Position numbers and translations under genes: made by a program. This document shows positions 37,094-49,800 of a DNA stretch of 64,000 bases, piece after piece. The notes beneath the pieces were generated by a model. It saw only the letters and a list, made by a program, of their open reading frames with translations, did no database searches and had not been told where the DNA came from. Position 1 is the first letter of the stretch. Each line of letters opens with the position of its first letter. Source of the stretch: Psettodes erumei (lineage: Eukaryota > Chordata > Actinopteri > Pleuronectiformes > Psettodidae); contig JAFBJZ010000347.1 of NCBI GenBank assembly GCA_016785225.1, positions 496,001 to 560,000 on the forward strand. The letters are read 5' to 3'.

Positions 37094-38218
37094 ATGGGGT
37101 GAAACAAAGATATAATAGTGAGACTTATTGTCTCAGTAGGGGAAAGGATGAAAGAGGGCTTTGCTATGCTGCCATAGTGGGATGTAGTTTCTTTGTTGAT
37201 GTCAGCCCTTATACTACTCTGAAGTGGTATGGAATTTATAAATAAAATTAGAGGCTAAAATAAGGTTTTTGCAAGGGCTGAATATGTATCAAGACATATT
37301 TATCACATCCAGTTGTATCTCTCTATCTAGCCCCAACACAAACGGTGAGGCACCATACTGTGCTGCTGGACGACGTGTGTGTCTATGTGAGGGCAAGAGC
37401 ACTCAGACACTGAAAGCCTCAAGCCGTGGAACTGGGCTAATCCCTAATGACATGGCCAGATCTCTCTCTCCTTTCCTCACCCCCTCTGGTTTTTCTCTCT
37501 CTATCTGCCATAATGTCTTGCATCTCACTTTTTTTTCCTTTCCCCCTAAATTCTTTCCTCCTCCTGTCTCTCAAACTTGGCCGCTGTCCGTGGTGCTGAA
37601 AGCAGTCATCAGTCGATTGCTTGCTAATATACGCCGCAGCTTGATGGCCCCGACGGCGCTCAACAGGTGCCTATTGCTCACTATGGGAGGCAGCTGCATG
37701 GAAGTAGAGAATTTAATAATTGTGATTGCATATTAGAATGGTGGGTTCTTACTGAAAGAACTTCACGTACACACAAAGTGAGTAAACTGTCAATACAGTC
37801 AGTGACAAAATTAAAATAAGTGTTACTTTTTAAAGCACTGTAGGTGTTTCAGGTCTTTGGCTGATATAATTCTATTTTTTTCTCGCTAGGTCAACTTTAT
37901 TTTAATGTTGTTTTTAAATTCAGGTAATACTCAATGACCCAATGACCCATTGGGACATGGAGGCTGCTTTAGTTTTAAAGATACACTGGAGTAGCAAAGG
38001 AATTCCAGTCTCCCCAAATATAGTAAACAGCAAATTCATGTAAGCTAAATATATAATGAACAGTCAAAAGCAGTTCTAGCCAAAGCAATGGGTGCTAAAC
38101 AGGAAGAAGGTGTACACCATGTGGAGGATGTAGTAGGAAGGGTGAAAACAACAATAAATAGAACCAGAAGATTACATAACTGACCAACTTAGCGACTGCA
38201 GCTTGTCTTCCTGCATAT

Positions 38219-38220
<2 letters not shown>

Positions 38221-38251
<31 letters not shown>
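38221..38251. repeat. (AC)15 microsatellite
   Basis: Pure AC run. Confidence 0.96.
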
Positions 38252-38252
<1 letters not shown>

Positions 38253-38317
38253 CCCCCAGGACATACAGGTCTCACATCAGAGGGCTCACAGTCACATGGA
38301 GGGCCACACACCACTGA

Positions 38318-38375
38318 GGTGCAGTGACTTGCTCCTTGCCCAAGGGCACTTCAGCTGCGACAGTGGGCACAAATA
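38318..38375 (+). repeat. Possible fragment of a common teleost dispersed repeat
   Basis: The segment with GCAGTGACTTGCTCC and TTGCCCAAGGGCACTTCAGC resembles a tail motif frequent in fish interspersed repeats, recalled from memory. Only about 60 bases match, so family and borders cannot be given. Confidence 0.3.
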
Positions 38376-41300
38376 GACTGACAAATAGAATGAAATGACT
38401 GCTCCCCAGTCATTTGTATGTAAGTATGTGTTTTTTTATTCAGATTGGCTGATTAGCTTTAAAGGCCTTAATAGCAGTGGTGGAGAGATGACAGTGAAGT
38501 GTGGGAAATAAATCCCCAACTGTCTTCAAACTGGGGAATTTTCAGCGTTTTACCCTTAAGCCAGGGGGTATCATACCCAACACATGTACAGACTAAAGAT
38601 GCCAGATTAATTTATGTAAGCTTGCTGACAGTGTCTCCCTCGTAAATCAATCTGATGATGCAGCAGTCAGCGAGCCCTGTTTCAATGAAAGTACCTGTTG
38701 TATCATGTGACAGATGCTTTCTACGTCTCACACACACAGTGCCTTACATCCTGCTCTTTAATTGACCTTTTAACTGGTCGTACCAGACTCAAACCCTTGA
38801 GTGTATTGAATTGGGCATGGGTGCATTTTAGCTCTCGTGAATTCACATTTCAGCTGTAAAAGAGTGAACGTGCAGCTCCTCGTCCCAAAAGTCACACAGT
38901 CTCGCTTTGCAAGACCAGCTTAAGTAGTGAACAGAGAGCTCAGAATACACACAGTAACTGTGTAACTGCAGGGCTTACGAAGTGCTGTTCGGCCCTCATT
39001 CATCTTTATTAGGGATAATGGATGCTGAGCGATTACGCGTGTGTTCAATGGACGCAGGATACACGAGAGAGAACAGACGTTTCTCAGAAAGATGGTGATC
39101 TCCATGTACCTGTTTTCTAGAATCATGTTTGAAAGATTTCTCAGGGGCAGATAATTGTTTAGTGATGTCAGTCATTAATGAACTTTTACTTTGAAACATA
39201 GGTGTAACTCATGCAGCAGGGCCACACCACACACCAACCATGCCAACCATAGGTCTTTATATTTATAAACGGCTGACTGGCCCCCGCCACCCTTTTCTCC
39301 ATCAGACGCTGCTCATCATTGACGTCAGTGAACCTGCCTGCGCATAAAGACTAATATAATCAGAAGCTCACACACATACACACATAGCATCTATTCTTTG
39401 TCTCTGCCAGCTGCACACACACCTCTAGTTATTGGTTCAACAGTCACGAGAGAGAGAGAGACTAATAGAAGAGAGAGACAGAAACGGAGACTGCAGGGAC
39501 ATTGTGTGGGAGTTGGGCAGCCTTGATCCTTCATCTCTGTTTTGACTGTGGTTGCTTCCCTGTTGGTAGTTTTACAAATCTTTTCTGCTTTTTACCACCA
39601 TTTCTTGTAATTTTGAGCATTTTTTTTAAACAAGAAAATACTAGATAAAGATAATCTTCACTTTATTGCTGCACAAGACTGGACTGAAAAAGGTGTTGGT
39701 GGACACAAACCAGTTCGGGGGGCATTTGACCATTTGGTTGCCATGGAAAGGCACTGCAAGGCTGTCCTCTGACAAGAGACGGAGGAAAACCAAAAAGCAG
39801 AAACAAATACCGTCAGAGAGCGATGGGGAGGAAATACACTTGAGAATCTCGAAAGGGCAACAGGTGGAGTCGATGAAATTAAAAGGACTGTCAGCTGTCA
39901 GCTCTTTGTTTGAACGTACAGCTGTCTCTGGTGCACACAATAGGCACAATGCTCATTTCGCTGCCAAATTTGTAAACAACCCATTGCACTGTCAGAGAGG
40001 AGTGTAGAGAACAGAGACTGGGAGGAGCAGAAGTGTGGAGGTTAGAGAGTGAGATGGATATCGTAGCTGATGATCCGTGACAAATCTCTTTTCCTGGAGG
40101 TTCTCCGTCATAAATGTCCAGGGAAATATATGTTTTGAGTAGAAGGCACCAGAGTACATACATCAATTCTGCTGTCCAACTCTTAAGACAGAAAAACACA
40201 AGGAAAAATGATAGTCGAATAGTCTGAACTCACAGATCCCAACACCATAAACGTCTGATTTCTTTATACCTTATTTCCCAAGCAACTAACAAAAATGGTG
40301 ATAAATGCCTGCCAATGTTAAAGAAGGTGATAACAAGTTTCCCCTCCACCTGGGTCAACACCAGAATCTAATTGGTTCTTCCCTGGCCCAAGCCACATCC
40401 TGTCCCCAAGTTTGGTTCAGTACTTTTTGATTAACAGACAGACACAGATGAAACTATGACCTCCTCTGCGGAAGTAATAATGAATAATGACACACACAGA
40501 AAGCTCACTCAGACACAGAAGAACAGTGCTGCCCGCAACTGGGATGGGGATTAGCAAATCTGATCGATGGAGACAATACTGTGGGGGGAAAATGTGTCCT
40601 GGCAACTGCTGGCAATATTTCCTTTCTCCATTATCTCTGAGTGTTACCAATATTTTATGGCATTGGAGTTCCCTTCTGCAGTATTAGTCAGCAGCATGCG
40701 CCTGTAGTCTGGAACCAGAATCAATGAGGCAGTTTTAGGGTTTTAACTCTTGTTTTGGCCTTAATGTCTTCACTTGAGGTTTCTACTGAGGCATCTGTTT
40801 AGTTTATAACTGGGGTTTGTGTGAAACGGCCCTTTTTGTTTTGGTTTTTTTATTTTGAGGGGGGAGGTGAGACAAGTTAAAGCCAAACAGACTGAGGTGT
40901 CATCGATATGACTGGTTAGCCAAGGAGCCAGGGGGAGTGACGCTGTTGTTTTTATTTATCTTGCAGTCTGGAGCCAGATCCATTGTGCTTTATGCTTCAG
41001 GCTCCCACTGTGCTGCATTAGGCCAAGACAGATAGAGGAAGTGGGCAGCCAGACTCCGAGTGAACCTGGGCTGGCTGACAGGTCAGTCATGCAGAATTTG
41101 TCTGTACCCTGAAATTGGAGCAAACAAGTTTGCATCCTTCACACCTCCAGTGAGTCAGTAAATGACTAAACACATCAGATGAGACAGGGTTTTTTTGTCC
41201 GTCTTTGTATTTAAATTTGTTTAATATTAGTTCCAATGGTGTTTGTCACTGAGATATTGCAGTAGATGGATATTAAGAACAGAATTCTGGATAGCATGTA

Positions 41301-43983
41301 GCCAGTCATTTGTTTGTTTATACTCTATAACAAATTTAGCCTTTGCCTCAAGTTTTCAGCCCAGATCCCAATGTTTTCTACATTAAAAAAAAAAGTTGAC
41401 CAGTATCATCGACTTGCATCTGATCATATGCCCTGCGTGGTGGCCATATCTGTAAGTTCCAAGTTCCACTTCCTATGCTCTGCCAATTCATTTAATGAGA
41501 TCCAGTTTTACTTAAGAGCAAACCAGTGTATTCACAAAGTCCGGGAGACAAGGAAAATGAAGAATGACAGTTTATTAGAAGAAGATTATTAGAGCCACAT
41601 TAGCATTGCGGGTTGCCAAAGAGTTGGACTGGCTGGACCGATGGTTTGCTCCTATCAACACTCTGTCCCTCAGACTTCTCTACATGTCATCACTAATTTG
41701 TCCATGTTGCTAATACACAATATTTTAAATATCTGCAATATGACTCACGCTGTAAGGAGACATAAAAAACATAAATGAAAGTTATAATTTCAGCACTTCT
41801 TGGTTTCAAATGTATTTGTATGCCTTTCTTCCCAATGTCTGCATCTTTTCGCCCACTAGTCTCATTCAACAAGGTTAAGTGAAATTTCTTGTGTGCCTCC
41901 ATGCGCCTGAAAATAAACAGCGGATTAGTGGTCCTAGATAAGGAGAAAATTAAATTAGTGCGTGTGAATCAGAAAGACAAGGGATTATATCTCAAAGGGC
42001 TCCTAAAAGATCACGATGTCAGTGTGTTTCATTTGCTATGGTCACATTAATACATGTTTTTTAAACTAAGCCTATTTTTCTGCTCTTCATAGAGCTGGTA
42101 TTGGCTCTCAAGTGAGTTTGCTAAGCCAGGAACATGGAGGAGGTTTTACTTGATTACTCTGGATAACTGTTTACTTCTCTCGCACACGAGGGCACGCTGG
42201 TATGCAGGGCCCTCGATGCACGTCCAAGACAGTGTGCCGGGTCGATCAGGCCATGTAGACAGACGGTTTCACGTCAGTAAATCAAGCAACGAATCTGTCA
42301 GAAAATTATTGAGCCAGTCAGGCGGCCCTGCTCAGTGAAACTGATGGGAACATCACATTTCTCATTTAAGAAATCAGTCTCTGAACAGTTCGGATGGCCC
42401 AGGATAGATTAAGTGTGACTGATGAGAGATGAAATCAACCTGGCAGGCGGCAATTTCTCTTTTGTGTCAAATGAGAAATCAGAATCATTAGGCCTGTCAG
42501 ATAGGGATCCCGTGGCCAGCCAGGCAGGGCACTGAATCAGCCAGACAGTCGCCCCAGCCAGTCGAGCAGAAAGAAAATGAATTTAGGACTCAACATCGCC
42601 ACTTTTTAACCAGCCAATTACCGCTGATATCTGTAAGACTCCTCAACTGAGTGAAGTCATTTAATGGATGGCTTTCTAGGTTGTGAAGACATGGCATTAA
42701 AATATTTCTGTACATGATGCTAATGAGGTTAGTGTTTTTGAACACAATATCACAGGTCTGCTTTGTCTCCTGTAGGTCCAGACTACGTTTGACAACAGGG
42801 CCTACAGAAATGGAAGCAGTAGTGATTAAATGAGCGCTGATATACTGATACTGCCTCAGTGATTGATGGGAATGCATTATTGTTTTCAAGGGATTAGACT
42901 ATAGACTGCATGCTGCTCTAAACAGCAGTCCATCGTGGCTGGCCTCATCAATCTTAATACTGAGAGGCACTGAAGTAGAGCTGTGCACACATGCACAGAT
43001 GAATCATGCGCAGTCGCAGTCTGTTTGTCTGGGTCATGTTCATGACGGTGCAAGATGAAAATTTACATCTCTAAAATCAGAGGGATTCGTCATGTTTTGG
43101 GGATGTCTCAGAGCACTGAGCAGGCAGACAGAAATAGAGGAAGGTAAATTTGACACATTTCCCTGACTCAGCAATTCTACCAAACGTTATGTGATGAGTT
43201 AGCTCCCTCCTCCTCTGTTTGCGGGCTATGAAAACCGGACCAGGACCTCTTGCCAGGTTTGGTTTTCTATAGGGGCCAGGGCCATGTGATGCAGGCCGGT
43301 TGCCAGCTTTAGTTTTTAGTGAATCAGGAGGGCTCTCAGCTTTATTAAGCTAATGCAGCCCCTACTGGAAAGGCAGTAGCAGCTCAGTCAGGCTATTGTA
43401 CCAGTAATTCAGACACAGAGACAGACTTGGTCATAAGCTGATTAGACACGAGGATGGATGCTCTGACAGCTCTCTCTTGTCTGGAGAGGAAACACACTAA
43501 TGCTGAGATGCCTGAGGTGGTGGGTTCGATTAGGACGACAGGGATTCAACTGCTGGTCTTTAAAGTAGCAGCGCCCTGTCAGAGCAGATAATGGGTGTTT
43601 GTTTAGCGCCATACTGGAGGAAAATTCTATTACACTGCGTGTCTGCGTGAAACAGGGCTGCTGTAAAAACAACGGCGGTGCGTCGCTTACACACCGAGAG
43701 ACGACAGCAGTTTTTCAAACCTCTCTCGCGCTCACAGCTGTGTTTTTTTTAATCCGTTCAAGCTGTTTTGTTCACTCATAAACTCATATTTCCAGTGGCT
43801 TGCGATGCATGGGTGAGAGAAATATGAATAATTCCATGGCAGGAAGTTTAAATAAGTACAAAATGTATTCCCTGCACCCAGACTCTATTAAATAATGCAG
43901 CAGCTAACATCACCACCAGCACTTTAGTTTGTTCTGAGAGGAACAGCGCTGTGTCTCTGTCTCTGTCTCTGTCTTGTTCTCAG

Positions 43984-44086
43984 GAGTGACGGTGCACCAC
44001 AGAGACGCTGCAGTTGGAGAAGTACCTCCTACCACTGTCAAGTTTTTAGCAGGGAGAGATTTCTATAGCAGTCTGGCATTCATTCG
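43984..44086 (+). CDS. Candidate internal exon (unassigned), 103 bases
   Basis: A strong acceptor (25-base (CTCTGT)-type pyrimidine tract, then TTCTCAG ending at 43983) and a donor G|GTAATG bound 103 bases with one frame open throughout: 2 bases, 33 codons beginning VTVHHRDAAVGEVPP and ending SSLAFI, then 2 bases. That frame continues the one from 36483-36582. If joined to the slc7a14 exon whose acceptor ends at 46518, the frame stops at once (CGA then TAA), giving a 68-codon upstream ORF. No family recognised. Confidence 0.3.
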
Positions 44087-44166
44087 GTAATGTACTGGTA
44101 CCGTGCATCATTTTAGAGAAGTGAAAGTTAATTTTTAATAGTAGCTGTAAACAGAGAAAGTCTACC

Positions 44167-44262
44167 TTAAAGGAATTGTTTGACATTTTGGGAAATGCAC
44201 TTTATCAGGGGAGGGCAAGAGGAGAAGATGGGTACCACTGTTATGTCTGTGTGTGAAGTATC
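44167..44262 (+). repeat. Dispersed teleost element, partial copy
   Basis: Matches the reverse complement of 4285-4447 block by block (AAAGGA-TGTT, TTTTGGGAAATGCA, GATGGGTACCACTG, ATGTCTGT). Truncated at the right side. Lies 80 bases beyond the candidate exon at 43984-44086. Confidence 0.65.
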
Positions 44263-44642
44263 ATCCTCTAATTTACAGTAAGAGACCTTGGATATTAAGT
44301 ATTCAGATGCTTAGTTGGGTTTATCATTTATTCAAACGAGCTCAGTTTCCACAAAAGGTTAAATGTTCTCAAACTAACCTTTATCCCTGGTTAGTGCTGT
44401 TAGTAAACCGCAGTCAGTTTTCCAGCACAGAGCAGATGGAGCACCTGCTGCCAACGTGCTATGTGCAGCTCTGTTTTGTTGATCTACCACTGTTCAAATA
44501 GCGTGAACCCAACACGGGGCAGGTGGTGATCACTGTCGATGAGACTGCAGCCGGAGAATATTAAAATTCAACAGATGTATTGAGAAAAGAAAAAAAAGGT
44601 GCTGCTTGCATGGACTGATTTGTGATATGGATGTTAAAAGGC

Positions 44643-44672
<30 letters not shown>
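44643..44672. repeat. (TG)15 microsatellite
   Basis: Pure TG run; an (AC)n run at 44825-44855 lies 150 bases downstream and could pair with it as an inverted repeat. Confidence 0.96.
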
Positions 44673-44673
<1 letters not shown>

Positions 44674-44823
44674 GAGGGTTGGGGTGGTCAAACAGAGCCT
44701 GTCGTCCCAAGCTGCCGCTGTTTGAAGATTTTGAGTTTTGCAGAATGTGATTGGATCTGTGTACAGGTATCAGTGTTTTCCAATTAAAGTTGTTGAGATC
44801 TGCATTGTAATCTCTCTCCCTCA

Positions 44824-44824
<1 letters not shown>

Positions 44825-44855
<31 letters not shown>
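44825..44855. repeat. (AC)15 microsatellite
   Basis: Pure AC run, inverted relative to 44643-44672. Confidence 0.96.
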
Positions 44856-44861
<6 letters not shown>

Positions 44862-45562
44862 TCGATTTGCTGTTTTCTCAGCCTGCTCATCCCCCTCATC
44901 CTTTCCTCCTAATCTGTTCATCTCCTGTTCATGTTGTCCATGCTTGTGGGATGAGTGTGCATCACTTTTCACACTTTTAGTGTGAAAAGTCATCTATACA
45001 CATTAAATATCGGATTTATTTGTATGATACCCCTTTTGCAATCGGTAGTTAACTGACAATCAGAAGCTTCTAACGAACGAACCACTGTATGACCGAATAT
45101 CCTTTTAGATCAATTGTTAAACATGTGAGAACCTGTCTCCTGGCAGAATTATTCTGCTGAATTAACCAGAAGCACCCTTTTGAGCAGCTTTGGGAATACC
45201 ACAGTTAAATTCATTTTGGATTCTATGAGTTCAAAAAATGCATACTCATTTCTTCAGTGAATAAAATGGGTGACTTATTTGGTTTTTAATCTAGTCAACA
45301 CGCCAAAAGGTAAACTGCATTGATTTGAAACATGTTACTATATGTACATTTATAGGAACCCCCCCACACACACACACTACAACAATCACACACAAAACAA
45401 TCACCTTTTCAGCCCCTTCTACCACTTCACATACTAGTACTCTCACTAAGTGCAGTGACCATAGCAGCACCAGCCCTGCTCTGGTTAAACAGCCAGGTAA
45501 TTGCAGTCATCGTTTAAGTGTCTCATATTATACCTGAGAGCCAATGTGAGTGCGCTGTATGG

Positions 45563-45563
<1 letters not shown>

Positions 45564-45608
<45 letters not shown>
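45564..45608. repeat. (GT)22 microsatellite
   Basis: Longest uninterrupted GT run of the window, in the putative first intron of slc7a14. Confidence 0.97.
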
Positions 45609-45611
<3 letters not shown>

Positions 45612-46518
45612 TTCAGTAATTCACACTTTTTCAAAGTGGATAAGTGGTGGGTGTTAGTTGACTGCTGTAGGGGGGGAGTGGGAAGAGGCAGACTGGGCTA
45701 CAATTGATGCCTACAATGTCTCTTTTCAACAGCATCTCTCATCCCTCTATTACTCATATGATGTCAGACACGATTTAAAAGCTTCAGTGATGTTAAAACA
45801 TAATGTATAAATTGTGTACGTTCATATTTTCCAACTGTGAGGAAACATTTTACCGTTTCAGTATAATTACATAGGGTTAAGCACAGATCCTTTGAAAACA
45901 CAAAACAGTGGAAAAAAAAAGAAAAAGAAAAGTTGTCTTACTTCTATTTCAACAAAATGTAAAGTCTTGAAAACGCTTGTCAATTAATTTCCAGTACCAT
46001 GAAGTTTTACTGATGTACAGCAGCAGAACTGATCCTGTATAAATCCGTAATGTGAGAATGAATGTGCCAATTAATCACATGCAGTACTGCAAACAAGCAG
46101 TACTGCAGACTCACATCAGGAACTTCTTATATCGCAGTGAAATCGTGACAGTTCTGTTTGGATCTTAATTTGCTCAAAGAAGCATTTCACAAACTGGAAG
46201 AGGATAATTAGAAAATATAAGTGTGTACATAAGATTACATACATTAGTCTCTCCTCTGCAAACAAGAGGAAATTATTTAGCATCCAGTGCCATCACTCAT
46301 TAGGTTGGCTACTATAGCAACAGGGCTACAGGGAGAGGACAGCTAATTAGCTGCTTCCTCATTAAGGTGCGGATCATTTGTGGAAGAATGTGTAATACAT
46401 CTCCACCCGTTAAGCCCCCGTGTCTTGGAGTGTGCTCTCATTGTCTCAGACAAATTATAGATGGCTGTTTGCTTTGAAACAGCCGCAAAAAATAAATCAT
46501 CACGCTTTTCTTTTTCAG

Positions 46519-46803
46519 ATAACTCTCTCTCACACACCATGTGGCGAAAAAACTGAGATGGCGTTCCACTAAACCAGAGACAAGAGGGAGAGAGGCAGCG
46601 GAAAACTGAGGCACCGGCAGAAAAGTCTTCTTCCGCTATTTGGATGAAGAATAATTCCACTTCATCAGTGCTCTGCAGAATCGTTTGCTCAAGAAAACTG
46701 TGACAGAACAAAAGGGAAAGGGTCAGAAAATCAGCATCTTCCCACTTTTACTTTTAAAATTCTTCCCCTTTGACGCTGAACCCTTGACCTTTTAGCCCTC
46801 AGT
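46519..46803 (+). other. slc7a14: slc7a14 5' UTR part of the start-codon exon
   Basis: A good acceptor (CTTTTCTTTTTCAG ending at 46518) is the best candidate 5' border of the exon that carries the start codon. A weaker alternative is CCCTCAG ending at 46802, which would place the ATG one base inside the exon. No in-frame ATG precedes 46804 without an intervening stop. Confidence 0.5.
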
Positions 46804-49800
46804 ATGAGCGGCCTGGTGGGAAAGCTGGACCCTCGCAGGATACAGTGGGGCTCGACATGGAACACCTTTGCGTCCCGTGTCCTGAGGACCAAACCCGTGG
46901 AGTCCATGCTGGATTCAGCCATGTCAGGCACTGGCTCCCACGGGACCAGGCTGGCCCGCGTGTTGTCTACGGTGGACCTGGTGTCGCTGGGTGTGGGCAG
47001 CTGTGTCGGGACGGGGATGTATGTGGTGTCGGGGCTGGTCGCCAAGGAGATGGCCGGTCCAGGGGTCATCGTGTCCTTCATTATCGCCGCTGTGGCCTCC
47101 ATACTGTCAGGTATAGAAGTTACTGTCTTATCGACGTTTCACTGTTATGATTCATATGAAGAGCCTTTTAATAACCATGCAATTATTACAAGGGCAAAGA
47201 CATTGTAGGGGCAAAGCTATAATTTCAAGGGATCTCTTAGTAGTATCTTTATGTTCCCATCAATACCCTTAACTTAGCCTTTGGCTTGGAGGATAATGCA
47301 GTCCAACCACTGAGATGTGTGTCTCTGTATCGCTCTCTATTTCTCAGGAGTGTGTTACGCAGAGTTTGGCGTGCGCGTGCCTAAGACCACGGGTTCGGCC
47401 TACACATACAGCTACGTGACCGTGGGCGAGTGCGTGGCGTTCTTCATCGGCTGGAACTTAATTCTGGAGTATCTGATCGGCACAGCGGCAGGGGCGTCGG
47501 CTCTCAGCAGCATGGCGGACTCCCTGGCCAATCACAGCATCAGCAACTTTATGATTTCGCACATCGGGACGCTCAACGGCTTAGGTGAGTGGAGCAGGGA
47601 CGTGTTCCCCCGAAGGGAAGGATTAAGATTTTTTTCTGGCTGATTCTGATTTTGAGCTGTATTAAGTTTTTCTCTCCACAAGACGGTCAGAGTCAGCTGT
47701 GCAACAATAATACTTCCTGCTGTAGTGGCTTGAAACTGAATTATCCTGGGTTGAATGAGCGTCCACAGAGCCATGATTTACCGTGTTAACAGAAGCACAG
47801 TGTCATCTTTATCACAGGAAAAAATGTTATGACAGTGGTGGAATGGGCTGCTCTGTTTGAATGGCAGCACATCCTTCAACCCACCCCCCACCCCCCCAAA
47901 AATGAAACCAAACACCATCTAGGAAACCATCCAAGACACACTAGGTATTTTCCATGGAGCATCAAATGATGTTTCGCTGATTATCTTGGAAATCGTTTCA
48001 TTGTGGAAAGTGACATCTTGGATTTAGAAATTATTCATGCAGCGCAGCTTTCCGTGTCATAAAACGTACCACCGGGGAAATGCCTGCTAATCTTGTGTAA
48101 TGCTACACCTGACGCCTGTGCCAGACCTGCTCCTATCTGGATCACACTGCCCTGACAGTCTCTTCCTGTCGGACACTGGCAAAGGGAGTGGTGACGGTCA
48201 CATGACGAGCGGCGAGGCCAGCTGTTCCACACCATAATGGAAAGTTGCTGTTTCCTTTTTCCTGCTGAAAAAAAAACCCGGCCGTTTCTCCACACCCCTG
48301 AGGAAGTGTGGAATGTAGCTGAAAATACATCTCATTAGTTTCCAAACATACACAGAGTGGGTTCCTGTGTAGCATAGGCACTGCTGAATTGGGTTACATA
48401 GCAATTATTGATAACCTGTTCCATTAGTCTGAGTTACCAAGCTGATAGAAATTCAATGTAATGCTTCAGTGTGAATGACACATTTAAAAAGCCATTCTCA
48501 GTGCTTTGCAGAAGAAAACAGAAATCACCTTTGGAAGATGCCTGATAGTCTGCTATCAAATACTAAAAGCCAAAATTGCCCATGTGCACTAAATACAGTC
48601 CCCACTCACTCAATGCTCACAGCATTAGTATCGTTAAATTCTATTGTATCGTCTACTTCCTCCATCTAAGGAAATGGATGGCATCGCTCTTTGCCTTTCT
48701 ATATTTTTGGGCATGTGTGTGTTTCCTCTCCAGGTAAAGGGGAGCAGTCGTACCCAGACCTGCTTGCGCTGCTGATCGCGCTGCTGGTGACGGTGATAGT
48801 GGCTCTGGGAGTGAAGAACTCTGTGGGCTTCAACAACGTGCTGAACGTCATCAACCTCATCGTCTGGGTGTTCATGATGATCGCCGGGCTGTTCTTCGTC
48901 AACGGAGAGAACTGGGACGAGGGGAGGTTCCTGCCCTTCGGCTGGTCAGGGGTACGCCCGCACGTGCAGACACGCACATACCAAGTCGCAAGGAAGCAAT
49001 CGAAACACGAACACTGACAGGCAGGCGTGCGGGAAGATTGGAACCCATCTGCTTGTGTTCTTTGTGTAAGCCGTCTTTGCTCTCGCCTCTTCTCTGTCCC
49101 AGGTGATGCAGGGAGCAGCCACCTGTTTCTACGCCTTCATCGGGTTCGACATCATTGCCACAACTGGAGAGGAGGCCAAGAGTCCGAACACCTCCATCCC
49201 CTACGCCATCACTGCCTCACTCATCACCTGCCTCACTGCCTACGTCTCTGTGAGTTACCACAAACGTAGTCTGTGCACAGATGCTGCATTTGTTTCCCCT
49301 TATTAGCGTTTGAGAAATAAAAAAAAATAGTTTGAGGATACTTAAGGAAGCAAAGCACTTTAATGCTACTCAAATTACCACTGCTGCAGCAACTAAACAC
49401 ATTTTTCGAGGCTGAATTGAGGTTTTTCTGGTACTGAGATGAAGTAATGACTTGGCTGGCTGGCTCCAGTGTTCGAAAATTGAATTTCTTTTTCACAAAT
49501 AAATATGATTAAATCAAGTGTAGGAAGACAGCAGGGTATAATCACAGCATCTAAATCCCGCGCCCACTCAGTTTTTTTCGAGCATTTTGCAGCGAATTTT
49601 ATGTGTAATAACGTCAGGAAGAACTGCGCTGAGACTTGTTCGAAAGAAGAAGTATCTGACAAAGAGATGGAGAGATCAAACATCAAAATGCTTCCCGCTG
49701 CACTGCAACACTGCGGGTGTGCATGTCATCTCTGATCTTTCTGTATATTCAGCTCGCACGTCCCACCAGATTTCTAACTTTGACACATTTGCGCTGGTTG

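Larger units (their letters stand above)
36583..43983 (+). other. slc7a14: Putative first intron of slc7a14
   Basis: No coding exon is supported in this 7.4 kb. It holds a GA repeat (37066-37093), a CA repeat (38221-38251), a possible repeat fragment at 38318-38375, and AT-rich sequence. The open frame across 37269-37736 has no homologue I recognise and no splice context. Confidence 0.4.

Noticed and set aside
37269..37736. Open frame of 155 codons on + strand
   Set aside because: Low-complexity Phe/Pro/Ser segments from pyrimidine tracts, no splice context, no recognised homologue.
43515..43545. B-box-like GGGTTCGATTAGG
   Set aside because: Isolated match with no A box or stems.
45402..45496. 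Exon-like segment (CCTTTTCAG acceptor, CAG|GTAATT donor)
   Set aside because: The frame needed to continue the candidate exon at 43984-44086 meets a TAG after eight codons; the surrounding sequence is CA-repeat derived.
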